In this document: positions 22,095 to 28,272 of the stretch, in pieces | How positions within the stretch are numbered: the first letter of the stretch is position 1 | How the letters are laid out: every line of letters starts with the position of its first letter | Assembly: GCA_045116915.1 (NCBI GenBank) | Contig: JBGUMQ010000052.1 | Span: forward strand, 1 to 28,272 | From: UBA9732 sp045116915 | Lineage (GTDB): Bacteria > Spirochaetota > Spirochaetia > Sphaerochaetales > Sphaerochaetaceae | Length of the DNA: 28,272 nucleotides | Direction: 5' to 3' | Notes under the pieces: model-generated | Seen by the model: the letters and a program-made list of their open reading frames with translations, nothing else | Database searches by the model: none | What the model was told of the DNA's origin: nothing | Program-made: the position numbers and the translations under genes

Positions 22095-23282
22095 TCAGAC
22101 CACCGACAGGAACTGCGCTATGAGTCCCGGCAGGGCCTTGATGAATTCAAGTTCCGTGGAATGCATCCCGGCCATCATCATGGCTATCCTGTAGAAGCCC
22201 TCGATGTATACCAGCAGCATCAGTATCAATGCAAGAAGCGGCAGTGCGGCATCGATGTACACCGTCTGCCTGGAATGCTTCCTGTTGTACGAGAACAGCA
22301 GCACGATCGGCGCCATGATCATGAGGACCGTCGAGTCTCCGATGCCGCTGCATATTATGGCCTTGTCGTAGTAGGCTACCATTTCCTGATCGAAGCCGTT
22401 CAGGTTGACCACGAGCACGGACAGGAACTCCATCGTTATCAGGTCCAGAACGGCCATCACGACGAACACGACTGCCATCCTGACGGATACCGCAAGCGAA
22501 TTGGAGTTTGTCCTGAGGAACTCGTGGTACTGCTCCTCTGTGTTCCCGTACCTCATGTACTTCCTCTTCCTGACGTACAGGATGATTCCAAGCACGACGA
22601 ACGCCAGGAAGCAGAAAGGAGGTTTCGTCGTGAGGAACGGATAGATGAACGGCGACAGCAGGATGTTGAACATCGTCGCCTCGATCTTCAGTATTATGCA
22701 GGCAAGCTCGTACGCCACCGGAAGGACGGCCATGAGCCTGAACGCGACTATCCATCTGCCCCTGAACAGCTTTTTGGGAGTGTAGTCCAGGAAGAACATG
22801 AACAGCGAGCACAGCAGCAGGTCCATGAACACGTTGTACGAGAAGTACCCGTTCCTGAAGAAGAACATCGCGTAATCCCTGAACCTAGCGGTGCTGTCGG
22901 GCGAGACGTATGTCCTGTACATGCCTCCGATGATGTGAAGGAAGAAGTAGAAGAAGAGCAGTGCGGCTCCGGCCGCCATCACGGCGTACCTGACTATGAC
23001 CGACCTGTAGTTCTTCTGGGATGTCATTATCTCCGAGAAGTTGGCTATGAGGAACAAGGGGACCACAAGGCTGGACAGCTTGGAGATCAGTTCTGTTACA
23101 TATCCGAAATCGTATGCCTTGTTCACCATCGCGGCGAGCCTGAGCACCACCGCCACCTGCGAGAGGACAAGGAACAGCCATGCGAACATCCTCAGGTGCC
23201 TGTACGACAGGGGACCCCTGTACCTGATGTCGTTGCCCGAGTTCCTTTCATGCAGCCTTATCCTGGCTCCCTTTCCCATCAT
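22095..23282 (-). CDS. Polytopic membrane protein of unknown function
   Basis: The 395-residue product has a short basic N-terminus (RIRLHERNSGNDIRYRG) and about nine or ten hydrophobic segments, with charged loops at KKLFRGR, RKRKYMRYGNTEEQYHEF and SYNRKHSRQ. I recognise no domain. It leads the MoxR/DUF58 operon and so is a candidate substrate or partner of that chaperone pair. The start may be ATG 23282 or the adjacent ATG 23279; AGGAG is better spaced for 23279. A strong promoter and a leader hairpin precede it. Confidence 0.75.
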   Translation of the reverse strand: MMGKGARIRLHERNSGNDIRYRGPLSYRHLRMFAWLFLVLSQVAVVLRLAAMVNKAYDFGYVTELISKLSSLVVPLFLIANFSEIMTSQKNYRSVIVRYAVMAAGAALLFFYFFLHIIGGMYRTYVSPDSTARFRDYAMFFFRNGYFSYNVFMDLLLCSLFMFFLDYTPKKLFRGRWIVAFRLMAVLPVAYELACIILKIEATMFNILLSPFIYPFLTTKPPFCFLAFVVLGIILYVRKRKYMRYGNTEEQYHEFLRTNSNSLAVSVRMAVVFVVMAVLDLITMEFLSVLVVNLNGFDQEMVAYYDKAIICSGIGDSTVLMIMAPIVLLFSYNRKHSRQTVYIDAALPLLALILMLLVYIEGFYRIAMMMAGMHSTELEFIKALPGLIAQFLSVV

Positions 23283-23292
23283 CCCTCTCCTG

Positions 23293-23311
23293 TTTCCGGA
23301 TTCCCCGGAAA
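23293..23311 (-). promoter_or_regulatory. Leader hairpin just before the Shine-Dalgarno site
   Basis: Minus-strand TTTCCGG, loop GGAAT, CCGGAAA: a perfect 7-bp stem directly upstream of AGGAG. It could tune translation or protect the 5' end of the operon message. Confidence 0.5.
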
Positions 23312-23336
23312 AAGTACCAGGTCATCGATCCCGACA

Positions 23337-23345
23337 ATTATAGCA
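23337..23345 (-). promoter_or_regulatory. Extended -10 promoter of the MoxR operon
   Basis: Minus-strand TGCTATAAT: a perfect -10 with the TGn extension. No clear -35 box. The predicted leader is about 50 bases and includes the hairpin and AGGAG. Confidence 0.6.
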
Positions 23346-23456
23346 CAGTCTTAGCGCGCATGCCATCAGCGCACGCGCGGCCGCATGAACTCGGTCTTCC
23401 CTTAACGCCTCCGTTGCCTTATCATTGTCTCCATCGACAACTACAGGAGATCAGTC

Positions 23457-25571
23457 ATGAGGAAAGTACTTCTGGCATCCCTCACCGTCCTTTCGGTGTT
23501 CATCCTTCTGGTTTCATGCGGCACGACCAAACAGACTTCGACCGCACAGACCACGTCCGTTCAGACAACGACCGCACAGACCACGTCCGCACAGGTCGCT
23601 TCCGCTTCGTCGGCGCAGACACCGGAGCAGGGCGGGAAGCTCTATCCATCGCTCGAAGGCTCGCCGCTTCCGAATTCGAACCTCTACGGCAACTGGCCCG
23701 ACACGCGACCCTCGCTGAAGGACGATTTCGAGCTTGCCGTCAATTACGACCTCTACATGGCCGTCGCGCAGGACGAGCCTGCCGACAGGGATTTCTACCT
23801 CGATTCCGAAGCCTATCAGGAGAGGACCATCAGGGCCCTGTTGGCCGACACGTCCAAGACCTCCGACGAGCTCGAGCTCCTGAGGGGATACATCGGCCTG
23901 TTCTCCGACTACGACAAGAGGAACGCCGATGACAAATCCCCGCTGTTGTATTATGTGCAGAAGGTGTGGGACGCCGGATCGGTGGAGGAGCTTTCGGAGC
24001 TTCTCAGGGAGCCGTACCTCATCTTCGGCGATCCGTTCGCGAAATTCTATGTCACCAACAGCATCGACGACTACAGCAGGTACGGTGTGAGGATCGTCTC
24101 CAACAATCCCATCGGCGGCAGGATCACCACCGGAACCCAGGCTACGCAGGAGGAAGTGGACTCGATCTCGGAGTACCTGTACGCCCTGCTCGTATACGCC
24201 GGCTACGACGAGGAGTTCGCGTCCTCGATGATCCAGGGCATCCTGGGCTACGAGAACATCTGCTACGACATCTACCAGGAGTACAGTGAGAAGAATCCCG
24301 ACGACCAGGCCACACTGACCCTTGCGGACATACAGGAGACCTTCCCGTCGCTCTACGCCATCATCATCGGCCAGGGCTACTATTCGGAGGAGGGGACTCC
24401 GGTCACGTACGATGTCCGCGGTGTGTCGGATTTCATCGGCATGGAGCGGATGTGGGACGATTCCAACCTCGAGGTCCTCAAGGCCATCATCGTCGCCCAC
24501 ATGACGGACTATGCGCTTGGCTATCTTTCCCCGGACTCTGTGTCCGAGTACTTCGAGGTCGCCGGACTTGGGAACGACCCCTACGAGACCGCCTATGAAT
24601 TCCTGCGCGCCAAGCTCTCCGGCGCCGTCGACCAGGTGTTCCTCGAGTTCGCTTTCCCCGCCGACACAAGGGACAAGATCATCGAGCTCACCGGGCGCTA
24701 CATCTCCGCCATGAGGGAGAGGATCCTTTCCGAGGACTGGCTTTCCGACGAGACCAAGGCCAAGGCCGTGGAGAAGCTGGACAACATGGTCTGCGTCGTG
24801 GTCTATCCGGACGAGTGGCTGGACTTCTCCGACCTTCTTGAGCTGGTCAAGGACCACGACCAGAACCTGCTGGATGCCGTCCTCTGCCGCGACGATTTCT
24901 TCAGGGACTACAGCACTTCCTTCCTGGGCCAGGAGATAGACCGCGGCAACTGGGTCATGTCGGAAACCAACACCACAGAGGCGAACGCCTACTACATCAG
25001 GAGCGAGAACTCGATCAACATCCTCGCCGGTGTCCTCTACGAGGGCATGTATTCCGACGTCAGCATCGAAACCATGCTCGGCACCATCGGCGCCACGATC
25101 GGCCACGAGATCACCCACGCGTTCGATACCGGCGGAAGCAGATACAACGACGTGGGCATGCTCGAGGACTGGTGGACGGAAGAGGACCGCACCAGCTTCG
25201 AGGAGCGCGCCGGAAGGGTTGCCGAGGAAATCGGCGCCATCATCGTCCTCGACGGCTATCAGGTCGATGGCAATGGGGTCCTCGACGAAGCAGTGGCCGA
25301 TCTCGGTGGAATCGTCCTGTCCCTCGACATCGCATCACAGATCGATGCCTTCGACTACGACCTTTTCTTCACTTCCAGCGCAAGGCCCTGGTTCAGCGTC
25401 AAGGCGGACAAGGACAGCATGATAGCCCTGTATCTGAGGGACGACCATCCCGCAGACTACGTCAGGGCGAACTTCACGCTCCAGCAGTTCGACAAGTTCT
25501 ACGAGGTCTTCGATATCTCGGAGGGCGACTGGATGTACATCGCCCCCGATTCCCGCGTCTCCGTCTGGTAA
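23457..25571 (+). CDS. M13 family (neprilysin/PepO-type) metallopeptidase lipoprotein
   Basis: The 704-residue product starts with a lipoprotein signal peptide and lipobox LLVSC (Cys21), then a Thr/Gln/Ser/Ala linker (about residues 22-55) with a 10-residue repeat TAQTTSVQTT / TAQTTSAQVA. The catalytic domain has NAYY (510-513), the zinc site HEITH (550-554) in TIGHEITHAFDTGG, and the third ligand Glu611 with Asp615 in DEAVADLGG; most relatives have GENIADLGG here. M13 enzymes cut peptides up to about 40 residues. It should act outside the cytoplasmic membrane, supplying peptides or clearing them. AGGAG lies eight bases before the ATG. The C-terminus is SVW rather than the usual CxxW, with no disulfide cysteine. 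Confidence 0.93.
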   Translation: MRKVLLASLTVLSVFILLVSCGTTKQTSTAQTTSVQTTTAQTTSAQVASASSAQTPEQGGKLYPSLEGSPLPNSNLYGNWPDTRPSLKDDFELAVNYDLYMAVAQDEPADRDFYLDSEAYQERTIRALLADTSKTSDELELLRGYIGLFSDYDKRNADDKSPLLYYVQKVWDAGSVEELSELLREPYLIFGDPFAKFYVTNSIDDYSRYGVRIVSNNPIGGRITTGTQATQEEVDSISEYLYALLVYAGYDEEFASSMIQGILGYENICYDIYQEYSEKNPDDQATLTLADIQETFPSLYAIIIGQGYYSEEGTPVTYDVRGVSDFIGMERMWDDSNLEVLKAIIVAHMTDYALGYLSPDSVSEYFEVAGLGNDPYETAYEFLRAKLSGAVDQVFLEFAFPADTRDKIIELTGRYISAMRERILSEDWLSDETKAKAVEKLDNMVCVVVYPDEWLDFSDLLELVKDHDQNLLDAVLCRDDFFRDYSTSFLGQEIDRGNWVMSETNTTEANAYYIRSENSINILAGVLYEGMYSDVSIETMLGTIGATIGHEITHAFDTGGSRYNDVGMLEDWWTEEDRTSFEERAGRVAEEIGAIIVLDGYQVDGNGVLDEAVADLGGIVLSLDIASQIDAFDYDLFFTSSARPWFSVKADKDSMIALYLRDDHPADYVRANFTLQQFDKFYEVFDISEGDWMYIAPDSRVSVW

Positions 25572-25588
25572 GGGCCACAACTGTGGGG

Positions 25589-25678
25589 GCATGTAGGGCA
25601 ACTACTGCAACTAAGGCATGTAGAGCAACTACTGCAACTAAGGCATGTAAAGCAACTGGGGCTTTCAACTACAACTAA
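25589..25678 (+). repeat. Left repeat array of the REP/RAYT element
   Basis: Two 27-bp units of the form GCATGTAGRGCAACTACTGC plus AACTAAG lie at 25589-25615 and 25616-25642. A 36-bp terminal unit at 25643-25678 begins GCATGTAAAGCAACT and ends CAACTACAACTAA. This terminal unit recurs inverted at 26449-26484 with three mismatches. The array starts 17 bases after the M13 stop codon. Confidence 0.85.
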
Positions 25679-25686
25679 CAAACGTT

Positions 25687-25730
25687 AACCGGTTTTGATC
25701 TGAGCACAGAAAAAAACCGGTTTTTCTTTT
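25687..25730 (+). terminator. Intrinsic terminator, probably bidirectional
   Basis: ACCGGTTTT (25688-25696) and AAAACCGGT pair around a loop, with TTTTTCTTTT following. It lies between the repeat array and the transposase and probably ends the M13 transcript. Confidence 0.65.
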
Positions 25731-25786
25731 CATCAACTCCAATATTCCGACCACTTTTTCCGTATATGGCTTGCAAGGAGCCTTTT

Positions 25787-26452
25787 ATGGATACATTCAG
25801 TTTTGAGTCTTTTCTTCAGTCTTCGAAATACGGGGATTCCAAGGTTGTGGTCGGAAGGGCATCGAGTGGGAACATCGACAAGAATGCACATGTCTACCAT
25901 GTTGTGACAAAGTCGAACGACGGCGGAACCATCTTCCACAGGGAAGCAGGGGACTACAGGCATACCCTTCTATGCAAGTTGTGTGAAGAGAAGGGGATAA
26001 CCATCATCTTCTCCGTAACGATGCCGAACCATACGCATGACGTCTTCCTCACACCGGATTGGAAACTGCTGGCACTTGTCCTGAAGAACCTGGACATGAA
26101 CCTCACCAAGTTCCTTCGGAAACGCAATCCGGGGAGATTCAAACCCGGACTGAGGATCCTGCGCAGGTATCCGGTCTACATACCGGTGAAGAGCATCGCG
26201 GCATTGTTCTATCTGGGCAAATACGTGTACGACAATCCTGCATACCTGAGGGCGGAAGGGAAGTACATACCGCACTCCTGCTTCTGGATGTTCGAGAAGG
26301 AGTATTTCCCAGAGCCGTACGACGGTTCGATCTATAAGAAGCTGTTCAACCTTAGTCCGCATGAACTGCTGGAAAAATACTCAGGGATGACAGCTAAGGA
26401 AGCCAGGGATTACGCGGCCAAGACATTCAAGTGCAATTCCGGCGACATTTAG
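25787..26452 (+). CDS. REP-associated tyrosine transposase (RAYT, IS200/Y1 HUH superfamily)
   Basis: The 221-residue product has the Y1 transposase core. The HUH motif is His82-Thr-His84 in TMPNHTHDVF, and the catalytic tyrosine is Tyr146 in LGKYVYDNPAY, corresponding to the RYIHLNP motif of relatives. These enzymes nick and rejoin single-stranded DNA at REP hairpins; most are single-copy domesticated genes rather than mobile. The start at 25787 follows AAGGAG by six bases and is preferred over the in-frame ATG at 25766. The stop codon TAG lies inside the right-hand inverted repeat. Flanking arrays confirm the assignment. Confidence 0.88.
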   Translation: MDTFSFESFLQSSKYGDSKVVVGRASSGNIDKNAHVYHVVTKSNDGGTIFHREAGDYRHTLLCKLCEEKGITIIFSVTMPNHTHDVFLTPDWKLLALVLKNLDMNLTKFLRKRNPGRFKPGLRILRRYPVYIPVKSIAALFYLGKYVYDNPAYLRAEGKYIPHSCFWMFEKEYFPEPYDGSIYKKLFNLSPHELLEKYSGMTAKEARDYAAKTFKCNSGDI

Positions 26453-26580
26453 TTGTAGTTGGAAGCCTTAGTTGCTTTACATGCCTTGGTTGCAGTAGTT
26501 GCTTTACATGCAGTAGTTGCTCTATGAACTACAAGCCTCAGTCGACCCCAGTTGCTCCTGTCGCCCTACATGCTTTACAT
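26449..26580 (-). repeat. Right repeat array of the REP/RAYT element (inverted relative to left)
   Basis: On the minus strand it contains GCATGTAAAGCAACTACTGC-type units and the terminal 36-bp unit at 26449-26484. A diverged outer part (26521-26580) still shows GCATGTAGGGCGAC and GCAACTGGGG. It supplies the transposase stop at one end and the stop codon of the GNAT gene at the other (26575-26577). Confidence 0.8.
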
Positions 26581-27126
26581 GGGTCTCACCATCGAGTACT
26601 CGTCCAGCAAGGTGCCGTCCTTCAGCCGGATGGCGTTCGGCCTGGTGCCGACAACCCTGAATCCCATCTTCTCGTAGAGCGCCTTCGCCCTTGTGTTGCC
26701 CTCGATGAAATCCAGTTCAAGCTGTGTGACATCGGGCTTTCCTTCCGCGATATGTATCATCGCCCGCATCAGGTGGGTGCCGATGCCCTGGCCCCAGTAT
26801 TCGCGTTCGATTGCAATCGCAACGGAGGCTCGATGCCGTGTCTTGATCCTGCTGTTGAAGGTTATCATGCAGTTGCCCGCGATCCGGCCATCGACGACGC
26901 ATACGAGCATGGTCTCGAGGTCGGAGGAATTCACCCTCTCGAAAAGGGCCTTCTCTCCCTCCGGCGTGTATTTCGATGTCTCCTCCGGATAGTTGAGGAG
27001 GAAGTCGGTCTCGCCTGCGACGGTGCGCAGATAGTCCAGCATCGGCATGATGTCGCTTTCCTCCGGGCTCCTGACCAGTGCCGTGTGTCCGTCCTTCAGA
27101 TCGAATGTGAATTCCTGTATCCTCAT
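26575..27126 (-). CDS. GNAT family N-acetyltransferase
   Basis: The 183-residue product shows the acetyl-CoA loop in REYWGQGIGTHLM and the C-terminal NTRAKALYEKMGFRVVGT, standard for RimJ/RimL-like GNAT enzymes. It would acetylate an amine on a protein, amino acid or antibiotic; the substrate is unknown. GGAGG is seven bases before the ATG and a good promoter lies upstream. Its last codons (RPM and TAA) lie within the REP-like array, so the element has shaped the C-terminus. Confidence 0.87.
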   Translation of the reverse strand: MRIQEFTFDLKDGHTALVRSPEESDIMPMLDYLRTVAGETDFLLNYPEETSKYTPEGEKALFERVNSSDLETMLVCVVDGRIAGNCMITFNSRIKTRHRASVAIAIEREYWGQGIGTHLMRAMIHIAEGKPDVTQLELDFIEGNTRAKALYEKMGFRVVGTRPNAIRLKDGTLLDEYSMVRPM

Positions 27127-27152
27127 CTGCCTGCCTCCGTCATGGATGACCT

Positions 27153-27181
27153 ATTATGCTCCATCCGGCGACGCTTGTTAA
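27153..27181 (-). promoter_or_regulatory. Promoter of the first GNAT gene
   Basis: Minus-strand TTAACA, 17-base spacer, CATAAT; each matches consensus at five of six positions. Leader of about 20 bases with GGAGG. Confidence 0.65.
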
Positions 27182-27202
27182 GCCGCTGTTGTCAAGCGAC
27201 TG

Positions 27203-27232
27203 TTGTTGGTCGGCATGACAATGCTGTACAAT
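27203..27232 (+). promoter_or_regulatory. Promoter of the second GNAT gene (leaderless)
   Basis: TTGTTG at 27203-27208, 18-base spacer, TACAAT at 27227-27232, then six bases and the ATG at 27239. Confidence 0.5.
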
Positions 27233-27238
27233 CGTGGC

Positions 27239-27688
27239 ATGGAGATCATCGAATTCTACACATGCGGCGACCGGCAGCACTGGCTGGACGAGATAGGGAA
27301 GAGCGACTGGGGTGCGGGAATCTACCTCTACGAACTTCTGCGCGACGACAAGCTCCGCCGGCTCTGCGGACAGACCACGCAGGTCCTTCTGCTCACCGAA
27401 GGAAGGAATCTGGTCTCGTTCTGCACCTACGCGCCGCAGGACGACATCCCCGCGCCGGAGATCACACCGTGGATCGGATTCGTCTACACGTTCCCTCGAT
27501 ACAGAGGGCTTCGGTGCTTCGGTAGACTGGCCGACCATGCCGTCGCTCTTGCGAAAGCCGACGGATACAGCAGGATACATGTCTCGACCCTCGAGGTCGG
27601 CTTGTATGAGAAATACGGATTCGGATTTCTGAAGATGATGACCGACATCCACGGCGGACCCAGCAGGGTCTACTGCAGGGAAGTCTGA
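27239..27688 (+). CDS. Probable GNAT-fold acetyltransferase
   Basis: The 149-residue product is short and diverged. PRYRGLRCFGRLADHAVALA stands where the acetyl-CoA loop is expected, and STLEVGLYEKYGFGFL matches the last strand and helix of GNAT proteins. The start at 27239 was chosen because it lies six bases after TACAAT; the longer frame from 27203 would read through the promoter. It is divergent from the other GNAT gene and converges with yccF three bases apart. Substrate is unknown. Confidence 0.72.
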   Translation: MEIIEFYTCGDRQHWLDEIGKSDWGAGIYLYELLRDDKLRRLCGQTTQVLLLTEGRNLVSFCTYAPQDDIPAPEITPWIGFVYTFPRYRGLRCFGRLADHAVALAKADGYSRIHVSTLEVGLYEKYGFGFLKMMTDIHGGPSRVYCREV

Positions 27689-27691
27689 GAT

Positions 27692-28057
27692 TCAGATCTC
27701 GTATACCTGGGCTCCGAACGGGGCCAGAGCCAGTTTGGCGATCTTGAAGAACTGCTTGCCGAACGGGATGCCTATTATCGTGATGCAGAGGATGCATCCC
27801 CAGAGGAAATTGCAGACCGCAAGTTCGATCCCGCCCAGGAAGAACCAGATCACGTTGACTATGAACGATACCGCTCCGCCCTCGTAGCGGACTTCCTTGC
27901 CGAAAGGTATGAAGGACATCAGGGCCATCTTGAAGCACTGGACCCCGACGGGGATTCCGACAATCGTGACGCACCAGACCGCACCGGCTACGCACCACCC
28001 GAGGCCGCTGAAGAAGCCTCCCAATATCAGCCAAAGAATATTGCCTAAAAGACTCAT
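27692..28057 (-). CDS. YccF domain inner-membrane protein
   Basis: The 121-residue product has two copies of a YccF repeat: WCVTIVGIPVGVQCFKMA with FIPFGKEV, and CILCITIIGIPFGKQFFKIA with LAPFGAQV. Each follows a hydrophobic NxxWxxxGG segment, giving about four membrane spans. YccF proteins are small conserved inner-membrane proteins without a defined function. No Shine-Dalgarno site precedes the ATG. Confidence 0.88.
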   Translation of the reverse strand: MSLLGNILWLILGGFFSGLGWCVAGAVWCVTIVGIPVGVQCFKMALMSFIPFGKEVRYEGGAVSFIVNVIWFFLGGIELAVCNFLWGCILCITIIGIPFGKQFFKIAKLALAPFGAQVYEI

Positions 28058-28062
28058 GCTTT

Positions 28063-28092
28063 ATTTTCCGTCCGCAGGAGGATGAGTGTCAA
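28063..28092 (-). promoter_or_regulatory. Promoter of yccF (leaderless geometry)
   Basis: Perfect minus-strand TTGACA (28092-28087), 18-base spacer, GAAAAT (28068-28063), five bases before the ATG; the same layout as xpt. Confidence 0.5.
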
Positions 28093-28136
28093 TACGAGGA
28101 AAAAAGGTCGGGATACGACACCCGGGTACAACTCTC

Positions 28137-28165
28137 TTGACTAATTTCTCCATAACGTGTAAGTT
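28137..28165 (+). promoter_or_regulatory. Promoter of tRNA-Leu
   Basis: TTGACT, 17-base spacer, TAAGTT, about 23 bases before the tRNA. Confidence 0.5.
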
Positions 28166-28188
28166 TCTTTTGTTCGTCAGAACACCAC

Positions 28189-28272
28189 GCGGCTATGGTG
28201 GAATTTGGTAGACACGCTAGCTTGAGGTGCTAGTGGGAGAAATCTTGTGCTGGTTCAAGTCCAGTTGGCCGC
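28189..28272 (+). tRNA. tRNA-Leu (anticodon GAG), 3' end cut by the window
   Basis: GCGGCTA pairs with the terminal TGGCCGC (one G-U). The anticodon arm is CTAGC-TTGAGGT-GCTAG with anticodon GAG, reading CUC and CUU. A long variable arm of the class II type follows, and the T arm is CTGG-TTCAAGT-CCAG. The discriminator base and any CCA lie outside the window. Confidence 0.95.

Noticed and set aside
21795..23354. 519-residue open frame on the plus strand
   Set aside because: It is antisense to the MoxR ATPase and the polytopic membrane gene, rich in His/Glu/Asp from reverse-complemented membrane codons, with no domain.
23514..25118. 534-residue open frame on the minus strand
   Set aside because: It is antisense to the M13 peptidase, whose domains and signal peptide are clear. 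High-GC codon usage keeps such shadow frames open.
25589..25678. Tandem repeats resembling a short CRISPR array
   Set aside because: The 27-bp units abut with no spacers, recur inverted beyond the transposase, and no cas genes are nearby. They are REP-type repeats.

Overview
The window is a stretch of bacterial chromosome, about 28.3 kb, with mostly high-GC coding sequence. It best fits a spirochaete, probably near Sphaerochaetaceae or Treponemataceae: a CarD-like RNA polymerase-binding regulator directly followed by ispD and ispF, many short lipoproteins, and overall gene style point that way. This is an inference from gene content, not a proven placement.

Layout. 1-240: a frameshifted malY/patB remnant abutting what looks like the tail of a solute-binding-protein gene and its terminator. 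240-5150: an accessory block with a CotH-family lipoprotein (-), an alpha/beta-hydrolase lipoprotein (+), a 107-bp structured element, and a low-GC AAA/DUF4143 ATPase (+). Three degenerate copies of the guaA 3' end (about 570-589, 2061-2086, and the real one at 5120-5146) delimit this block, so it looks like stacked insertions at a known integration hotspot. 5124-8604: a purine salvage operon xpt - NCS2 permease - guaA (-). 8717-10219: malQ (-). 10302-11988: carD-ispD-ispF (+), overlapping genes. 11991-13427: an orphan oligopeptide-type binding protein (-). 13581-14303: rsmE (+). 14320-15540: a spore-photoproduct-lyase-family radical SAM protein (-), divergent from uvrC (+, 15595-17460). 17462-18649: a serine-palmitoyltransferase-like alpha-oxoamine synthase (-). 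18752-23282: a five-gene membrane operon (-): unknown polytopic protein, MoxR ATPase, DUF58 protein, DUF4129-like protein, and a 36-residue single-span microprotein overlapping the last gene by four bases. 23457-25571: an M13 metallopeptidase lipoprotein (+). 25589-26580: a REP-associated tyrosine transposase with flanking inverted repeat arrays. 26575-28057: two GNAT-type acetyltransferases and a YccF protein. 28189-28272: tRNA-Leu(GAG), cut by the window end.

A recurring feature is promoter geometry. At least nine operon-leading genes have a -10-like hexamer only five to eight bases before the start codon and no Shine-Dalgarno sequence, while operon-internal genes and several other leading genes have clear Shine-Dalgarno sites. 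This suggests that leaderless mRNAs are common here. Several convergent gene pairs end one to three bases apart with no intrinsic terminator between them.
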